64,000 nucleotides of DNA from Bugula neritina (taxonomy: Eukaryota; Bryozoa; Gymnolaemata; Cheilostomatida; Bugulidae). Shown here one piece after another: positions 60,301 to 64,000 of this stretch. The stretch is from positions 5,881,241 to 5,945,240 of the forward strand of contig OZ037768.1 of assembly GCA_964035545.1 (NCBI GenBank). The letters run 5' to 3'. The notes beneath the pieces are model-generated. The model was given only the letters and a program-made list of their open reading frames with translations. It ran no database searches and had not been told where the DNA came from. The position numbers and the translations under genes were made by a program. How positions within the stretch are numbered: position 1 is the stretch's first letter; every line of letters starts with the position of its first letter.

Positions 60301-63300
60301 TCAGTTAGTCGGTTTAAACTACTGGCGAGTTGGATCTTTTCGTGCGCGCTTTCAACGACCCCGAGCCTGGCTATCCGGTTGCTGTTCACTCGGCAGTGGA
60401 TAGTAGCTCTGGAGCGTCCGGGTACGGTGCAGTTCCGAACTACCTGAACACCGCCCACCAGAGGACGCCCAAACTTATCCACACAGGCGAGTTCTCGCCC
60501 GCCCATCAGCACCACCGACTTACTAAAATCTATTCGGCACTGGTGTTGCTTCAAGAAGGGCATGCCGAGGATAGCATCTTCCTCCAGTTGACCTATGATA
60601 AAGGTCTCCTGTACAGCCTGATCTCGGACACGCCCAGGGAGCTCGATAATACCATAAAAGGGGATACATGACCCGTCTGCCAGGGTGCCATGTTCTCCAG
60701 TATACGGTCGTACTCTATCCTTGTCCCGGCGGGGCAGTGCCTCAAAGACTCTACGGCTGAGAAGGTTGGTAGTACAACCGGAGTCGAGCAGGAAAGTGAC
60801 GGCGTTGCCGGCCACCTTTCCGGGTAGGAAATAGCTCTCTCCATGTGGTTGTACTTTCACCCCCCCCCGCATGTGCTGTCCTGGTTTGACAGGACGGCGG
60901 GGGTTTCACCCGTGGTTTACGGGGCTTCCGGCGGCGAGGTTGGTGCCGGCGGGGTTTGGGCCTCTCCACTGGGCCTTCTGGCTCCATTTCAGTGGCGGGC
61001 TCCTCCTCCCGAGGTAACCGGTGAAACCGGTTAGCGAGTGGCAGGGAAAAGGTACTGGGCCGTTGTGCGGGCCTACTAGTCCTGCGTGGTACCTGCCACT
61101 CGGGTAGAATGTTCCGCCGTGTCCGTACGGACAGACGGCGGCGTGTTCCACCATACTCCTTTAGTTGCGGCCCGCGGGGAGGGAGAGTGTCCGCGGGCCG
61201 TGACAGTTTAACGCCCCCTCGTATTGGGGTCGTCCTTTCTGTCCCTGGTCCTGATCAGCGCTACTCCAGCCTTGCCCCACAGGTGTTGGGGGCATCCGCA
61301 AGGCCTGACCGGGGCCAGCACCGGCCAGAATGGTTACCAATTGTCCCAGCATCTCTACCATACGGTCCACTTCGGCTTCCAGCGGGAGGGCTTCGGAGCC
61401 TGTCGTAGCCCGAGCAGCGCTGACTCCAACTACTGGTGGGTTCCGCTGTGCTCGATGCATTTGGGTAGCCAACAGGTAAGCTTCTCCAGCCTTCAGGGCA
61501 TCCTCTATTCTAGTTATCCCTTTAGCTCGTAGGTGGTGGTCTAGGCCCAGGTCGTTTAGGGACTGGACAAAGGCGTCATAGGTGTAACGCTCTTGGTGTT
61601 GTGCTGGCAGATCGCTATATGCAATCTGCGCCAGCTTCTTCACCGTCGCGGCATGTTCTTGCAGCGAGGTCCGCGGGGTGCGGCACAATCTCTCCAGCTT
61701 GGTCCTAGCGTCTATGACGGAGGTGCCAAAACGGGCCCGCAGCGCAGCCAGTATGCCGTCTACGTCCGTTCCCACTCCGTACGGCTTGGCTTGCTCCGTC
61801 ACCGCCCTCCGCAATTTGATAAGGGCCACTCTATGCGGCCATTGAGCAACTTCCATTACCTCTCTAAATTCTTGTATAAATTGTTCGACATCTTCCGACC
61901 CAGTAAAGGTGGGAGCTTTCAAGCAATGTCTATAAGCTTCTTCTCCTTCACGATTCACAGGATTAACAGCATTTCTACGCTCACCTTCTACTGGGGGTGG
62001 TTGCATTCTAGCATTTTCAGTCTCCATCTTTGATATACACTATCCCACTGCTGCCACCACTGTTATAGTTTTCCGATTTAGGGTTGATGTGCCACCAAGA
62101 GAGTCTATTTAACACTAGAGAAACTTCACCAGTTAAGTCGAGTAGATATCGTTATATTTAATACAAGAATACATAATAAAAATCCAATGTACAACAGTAA
62201 TGATACGCACGTCTATTTAGTTTACAGCACTATCCTCAACTGAGCTAGTAGCGCGAAGCGGCTACTATTACTTATAAAACAGCCTAGCTAATTGGCTAAT
62301 ACATTGTTCCGGGTCAATACGCAACCTTGCGTATTGTGTTGCTGGTAGCTCCACGAGCCACCACAATATGACAAATACAAGACTAATTTAAATGTTCAAT
62401 GTCCTAATGCAAACCATTCTACCGAGAGTAATGAGTTTTGTACTGAGAGCACAATTAGAGACACTAATAACAAATCATTGAACAGTCATTATAAATGCAT
62501 TTCAGGAAATATCATTAGCCATGGTCAAAAGCAAAGTAATACGGCTAATAACAATAGTGAAAAAACCTTTACAGACAGGCCACATCAATCGATATCAGCT
62601 CTAAGTGTTTCGAATCCGTACAACCATTTCATAGGCTCCTCTTATTCTAAAATGGCTTACCTCAGAAGTTCTTCTAACCAAATATTAAACTGTAGGACTA
62701 TTGACGATGGCTATCTACAAGGCTTGTACCAACCACTCACCAGATGCAATCAGAAAAGTGAAGACTGTGAATCGTCTGCCAATAGTTCAAAAGAAAGACC
62801 GCTGGAGATTATTAAAAAGAGAGCTAAAAATACAGGAATCTTTGGTTACGAGGGAACTCATAGTCTTGTAAAGGGATTCGACACATTAGACACTTTCAAC
62901 ACCCATTTAAACCCTTCTCAATCAAGACCAAAATCTTTAAGGGGAAGAAACTTTTATAAATGTGAAATATCGCCAAAAGTTAATTTGCAGGTAAATATTT
63001 AATTATAATAACTTAGTTTAACTTCATAAATAAATATATAATAGATAAAAAAACATAGCCCATGACATAAACTATGAATATGGCGCTTGATTATTATTAA
63101 TTATTCTTTTTTTGTACAAAAATAATGGAGTGCAAGAACTTTTAAAAAGACCTAAATATATAACATAATAATGTTATTGTCTTTTGCTATAGTACCTTTC
63201 ACTTTTATGTATTGAATTTATAAAGGTTTCGAACGAATCTAAAAGTTTTCGTAAGAGAAATGCGGTGCTTCGAAGAAAAATGGAGAACTTTCACCTTCAC

Positions 63301-63447
63301 TTACACGAGGAGGAAGTGATGTCATGTATTAGTGGTAGTGACTCACTCAGCTTAACCGATGACTCATCAGACTGCGCCTCTATCTCACAGGGCAATAGAT
63401 CAGGCAATGTACGGTGTGTTGAGGAAGTTAATGAGGACAGACTCTAG
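54393..63447 (+). CDS. Unrecognised gene, 3' exons; long exon split by LTR retrotransposon
   Basis: Three exons are visible: 54393-54575, a long exon starting at 54773 and ending at 62990, and 63226-63447 with a TAG stop. The long exon is interrupted by the retrotransposon at 54921-62365. Host sequence on both sides (54773-54920 and 62370-62990) is in the same frame, and phases match the flanking exons (2 in, 0 out). The uninterrupted gene would encode at least ~390 residues from these exons. On this allele the frame runs seven codons into the LTR and stops at 54939-54941. The protein has a basic/helical start (YEVLKRIMVQKRHISVDSLL, SHRDVLAAIKNSGDRSLLKQ), then a long Ser/Asn-rich low-complexity region, and an acidic Ser-rich C-terminus (SGSDSLSLTDDSSDCAS). 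I do not recognise the family. Upstream exons are missing, so the true start is unknown. Confidence 0.75.
54921..55225 (-). repeat. LTR (3' LTR in element orientation)
   Basis: Begins TG and ends CA in both orientations (element orientation TGTGGTGG ... TATAACA). It contains a TATA-like TTTTATAAG on the minus strand near 55131-55139. Confidence 0.96.
55226..55236 (-). promoter_or_regulatory. Polypurine tract
   Basis: Minus-strand GGAGGGGGCAG abuts the 3' LTR, as expected for plus-strand priming. Confidence 0.8.
55495..56568 (-). CDS. Retrotransposon extra ORF (ORF3) with C2H2 zinc finger and coiled coil
   Basis: ORF of 357 codons starting 17 nt after the pol stop, in the position where some gypsy elements carry env. 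It has no signal peptide or membrane segment, so it is not an env of ordinary type. Residues 1-150 are acidic and Ser/Thr/Pro-rich. A perfect C2H2 finger lies at Cys155/Cys158/His171/His175. A second CxC...H...C cluster follows at Cys181/Cys183/His196/Cys202. The C-terminus (about 312-357, EVEARAHDLEQEVYRLAPRI) looks like a basic coiled coil. A DNA/RNA-binding accessory protein is a reasonable inference; function is unknown. Confidence 0.8.
   Translation of the reverse strand: METGSMPVNSELIQQIESELLGTTFHVNDDEDTVMADGLLDLELDTVLGQSTHDSSVPRVHSKSSDSQASNGRQSLELCCKDPPRSNNNSTFVDTLAPVSTDMPSLEMAWDPEPAPTTPTTRQLPPQLEATSNWITPATEREIRTHQGGESNRECNLCQQRFTTHRRLKVHLPQHYITTFCPCGEYSYNRDYLLRHQRTMQCYQGHVYEVDESSYPAFLNAIKPLITDSARLSRLEQGFPSPRPIISGATDKPTQSANSPPHSPIRMPHTFPRVVLQRVDTNAYTLPPPLPSSERKRHRQPTSSRSSPWARNLREVEARAHDLEQEVYRLAPRIQAASSELKYLQESIKRIKRAARS
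56586..60872 (-). CDS. pol: Retrotransposon pol: protease, RT, RNase H, integrase
   Basis: ORF of 1428 codons from the first ATG; the true product is probably a Gag-Pol fusion. Domains in order: aspartic protease (LLDSGCT, Asp30); reverse transcriptase (about 300-510, active site YLDD 460-463); RNase H (ILDTDASD near 607-612); integrase zinc-binding H875/H879/C909/C912; integrase core Asp941, Asp1001, Glu1037 with DD35E spacing; GPY/F-type module (KFVGPYVVV). A ~230-residue Pro/Glu-rich tail contains RTRKPPPYLKDFI, common at integrase ends. All catalytic residues that I can check are present. It is in the same frame as gag but separated by TAA (61161-61163) and TGA (60906-60908), and by a G9 run from the -1 frame. 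Confidence 0.95.
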   Translation of the reverse strand: MRGGVKVQPHGESYFLPGKVAGNAVTFLLDSGCTTNLLSRRVFEALPRRDKDRVRPYTGEHGTLADGSCIPFYGIIELPGRVRDQAVQETFIIGQLEEDAILGMPFLKQHQCRIDFSKSVVLMGGRELACVDKFGRPLVGGVQVVRNCTVPGRSRATIHCRVNSNRIARLGVVESAHEKIQLASSLNRLTERGEVLVQCVNPFTEPIELPAGSMLGRFHSVQEEDVGPSLGDATEAPPRHPIQGRGAVPTHLRELYETASGGCASNRERQAMAKLLRDYGDVFSSGENDVGLTGIVRHEIPLTAGTAPVRQPTRRLGPEKEKEVSRQVRDLLDRGLIEPAHSAWSSPVVLVRKKDGSWRFCVDYRKLNSVTIQDAYPLPRIDESLDALAGSKYFSTLDLLSGYWQVPLSPDAQEKAAFITRDGLWKWKVLPFGLTSAPATFQRLMEQVLSGLHWKTLLVYLDDVIVISPDFETHVSRLQEVFERLRGAGLKLKPSKCALLQPKVKYLGHVVGRNGVATDPEKVRAVEDWVTPQDLTGLRAFLGLVGYYRQYIPDFAGIAQPLNRLTAKGVTWQWTPVEQEAFDRLKGCLLTAPILAYPDPTLEYILDTDASDQNVGAVLSQVQEGREVVVAYYSKSLSPAERNYCTTRKELLAVIKSVKHFRPYLYGRKFRLRTDHASLIWLCRRAEPSSQVARWLEILAEFSYRIEHRPGKRHSNADGLSRRPDGGCKQCLNIEKRDGGPPRCELETLAHHGAPFDWDQGQLRQRVDESPEDVQNLRANPVLAGNVRELKKLQEELPGVVADIYRAKREGRRPSEERIRQGCAEFRLYCQRWDSLRIGQDGLLTISLAASGRHPERKRVVCPAAIRRELIWDTHKQAHAGVKRVISKLRLRWYWPQMERDVRLRVKQCEICQASKHSRPPGEAGRRRLYAGRPWQVVAVDLVGPMPLTPRGNNWILVLTDHFTRWADALAIPDASAPTVARALDQHVFCYFGLPEQIHSDQGAQFQSQLMSDLCHLWGVNQSRTTPYHPQGNGVVERNNRMLGDALRSLLLGRGQEEWDTVLPQVMRAYRSTPHTSTGETPNLLMLGRETRVPDHLTYHVPEQDNSVHEYASELVERMKAAHEILRQQQWKVRHEDSDEPPLYQRGDKVWMVNYRRRRGQADKLKPKFVGPYVVVEAMPNHTYKIERSGQVSIQNESCLKPYWASPDGVGEAPPLLEPRRQTTTRGRRRHGPEYEVVIPREENLVREERQLLSTEACPPPPSLIPSLPETEPVPEVQTPTEGGAPSGEQEEVTTNGEVETPLEAPTNEPASVSPPLERGQRTRKPPPYLKDFICDCIRSGAHESLGENRTIKCWSCEPHANINFCEGGIVGGINARKANSSDLVPQKRCSAFSYADIAKGRRIPQPAPTLPRTLSMDINTEFPGKPV
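61161..62027 (-). CDS. gag: Retrotransposon gag (capsid)
   Basis: ORF of 288 codons starting 34 bp inside the 5' LTR. The capsid region matches the Ty3/gypsy gag (retrotrans_gag-type) pattern: PTFTGSEDVEQFIQEFREV near residue 38, then KLRRAVTEQAKPY and LERLCRTPRTSLQEHAATVKKL. It packages element RNA in cytoplasmic particles. The C-terminus lacks a CCHC zinc knuckle. A -1 frameshift at the signal in 61168-61212 would replace the last ~16 residues with a long Arg/Pro-rich basic segment, possibly the nucleic-acid-binding part. Confidence 0.9.
   Translation of the reverse strand: METENARMQPPPVEGERRNAVNPVNREGEEAYRHCLKAPTFTGSEDVEQFIQEFREVMEVAQWPHRVALIKLRRAVTEQAKPYGVGTDVDGILAALRARFGTSVIDARTKLERLCRTPRTSLQEHAATVKKLAQIAYSDLPAQHQERYTYDAFVQSLNDLGLDHHLRAKGITRIEDALKAGEAYLLATQMHRAQRNPPVVGVSAARATTGSEALPLEAEVDRMVEMLGQLVTILAGAGPGQALRMPPTPVGQGWSSADQDQGQKGRPQYEGALNCHGPRTLSLPAGRN
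61168..61212 (-). promoter_or_regulatory. -1 ribosomal frameshift signal (slippery site plus stem-loop)
   Basis: GTTAAAC lies at 61206-61212 on the minus strand, positioned G TTA AAC in the gag frame. A 5-nt spacer follows, then a perfect 10-bp GC stem (arms 61191-61200 and 61168-61177) with a 13-nt loop. The -1 frame is open for well over 100 codons beyond the gag stop (61161-61163). Confidence 0.75.
62043..62059 (-). promoter_or_regulatory. Primer-binding site, probably tRNA-Leu
   Basis: One base inside the 5' LTR, the minus strand reads TGGTGGCAGCAGTGGGA. It is complementary to a tRNA 3' end ending ...CTGCTGCCA plus CCA, typical of some tRNA-Leu isoacceptors. Confidence 0.75.
62061..62365 (-). 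repeat. LTR (5' LTR in element orientation)
   Basis: Identical in length to the other LTR, with one base difference in 305. It borders the host duplication ATAT at 62366-62369 and the primer-binding site on its inner side. Confidence 0.96.
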
Positions 63448-63463
63448 GTAACCTTCCAAGGTA

Positions 63464-63622
63464 GATGCAGTAATGGAGAAATTGAGAAAAGCCTGTGTTC
63501 TAGATTGAAAATGTATCAAAAAAAGTTATGCTCTTGCAAAAATTTCTTCCCGCGCTCCAAACCAAAATTTAATAATAAGATTAAAGATCTTAGGCTATTT
63601 CAATTTCTCTACTACTGATCCT
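63464..63622. mobile_element. MITE-like element, copy 2
   Basis: The left end GAGAAATTGAGAAAAGCC and right end GGCTATTTCAATTTCTC are imperfect inverted repeats, and the match may extend outward (GATGCAGTAATG versus inverted GATCAGTAGTA). The interior matches copy 1 at 28211-28349 in the same orientation. It starts just after the stop codon at 63447 and is likely in that gene's 3' UTR. Confidence 0.65.
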
Positions 63623-64000
63623 AAATGAACCTTTCTAGGAGTCCACTGCAATATGGCTCTCATTTTTCACTTTTAAATGATTACAGCTGACTGCACAGGT
63701 AGTTGGTAGAGCTACATGTATGCAATCTTCATAAGAGTTGCAAGTGTTACAGCCTACAGAACTCTACCATCTATATTACAATATATATGAAAATGTTCTC
63801 AATTTTTGATGGGTTTTTGCTATAAAAATACCTGTGAAATCTTTATTTTTTTATGTAGCAGAAAACAAATAGTTATATACAACATTTTCTATAGCATACT
63901 TGTTATAACTGATATTAAACTGCACGGATGATTAATTTTTAATTTGATCAATTTAGGTTATAATGCACTAATGAATAATACTTCATGATTAGTCCGTAGG
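63623..64000. other. AT-rich sequence to window end
   Basis: No coding potential or recognisable element is visible; probably 3' UTR or intergenic. Confidence 0.4.

Larger units (their letters stand above)
54921..62365 (-). mobile_element. Ty3/gypsy LTR retrotransposon, 7445 bp, very recent insertion
   Basis: Two 305-bp direct LTRs (54921-55225 and 62061-62365) differ at one base (C at 55048, T at 62188). The flanking duplication is ATAT (54917-54920, 62366-62369). Internal genes run on the minus strand: gag, pol (order protease-RT-RNase H-integrase, the Ty3/gypsy order) and an extra ORF. A primer-binding site and polypurine tract sit at the correct LTR edges. The internal region is visibly much richer in G+C than the surrounding genome. 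It is inserted antisense within a coding exon of a host gene. Confidence 0.97.

Noticed and set aside
58015-60671. Plus-strand ORFs inside the retrotransposon
   Set aside because: They are shadows of pol, whose domains read on the minus strand.

Overview
This is a eukaryotic (animal) nuclear window: AT-rich, with intron-rich genes on both strands, GT-AG introns, a tRNA gene with an intron, a SINE, a small inverted-repeat element and a Ty3/gypsy LTR retrotransposon. The gene set (RIC3, a TRPM channel, PMS2, NUDCD3, a rhodopsin-like GPCR) is bilaterian. Compact introns plus tRNA-derived and gypsy elements suggest an invertebrate, perhaps a spiralian such as a mollusc or annelid; the sequence alone does not settle this. 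I hand-spliced each exon set and checked that the phases join without stops.

Layout. 365-3135 (-): 5' part of an unrecognised gene with a myristoylation-type N-terminus. 6008-8374 (+): RIC3-like acetylcholine-receptor chaperone, head-to-head with the first gene. 9274-9358 (+): tRNA-Ile(UAU). 10696-30427 (-): a complete 33-exon TRPM channel of the TRPM1/3/6/7 type, 1733 aa, without an alpha-kinase domain. 30428-36282: AT-rich intergenic DNA. 36283-44931 (+): complete 17-exon PMS2 mismatch-repair endonuclease, 839 aa, with two separate minisatellites. 45524-47143 (+): intronless orphan GPCR, convergent with NUDCD3 at 47357-51662 (-, 8 exons, 326 aa). 54393-63447 (+): 3' part of an unrecognised gene whose long exon is split by a 7445-bp antisense LTR retrotransposon at 54921-62365.

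The retrotransposon is the most striking object. Its two 305-bp LTRs differ at one base, it is flanked by a 4-bp duplication (ATAT), and removing the element with one duplication copy leaves the host exon as one uninterrupted frame. It carries gag, pol and an extra ORF with a C2H2 zinc finger and a predicted coiled coil. Near the end of gag lies a complete -1 ribosomal frameshift signal: GTTAAAC, a 5-nt spacer and a perfect 10-bp GC stem. A G9 run now separates the shifted frame from pol. Other unusual features are an 18-bp intronic repeat in PMS2 that offers several in-frame alternative acceptors, a coding 12-bp repeat exon and a 21-nt microexon in TRPM, and several islands of degenerate 6-bp-periodic DNA.
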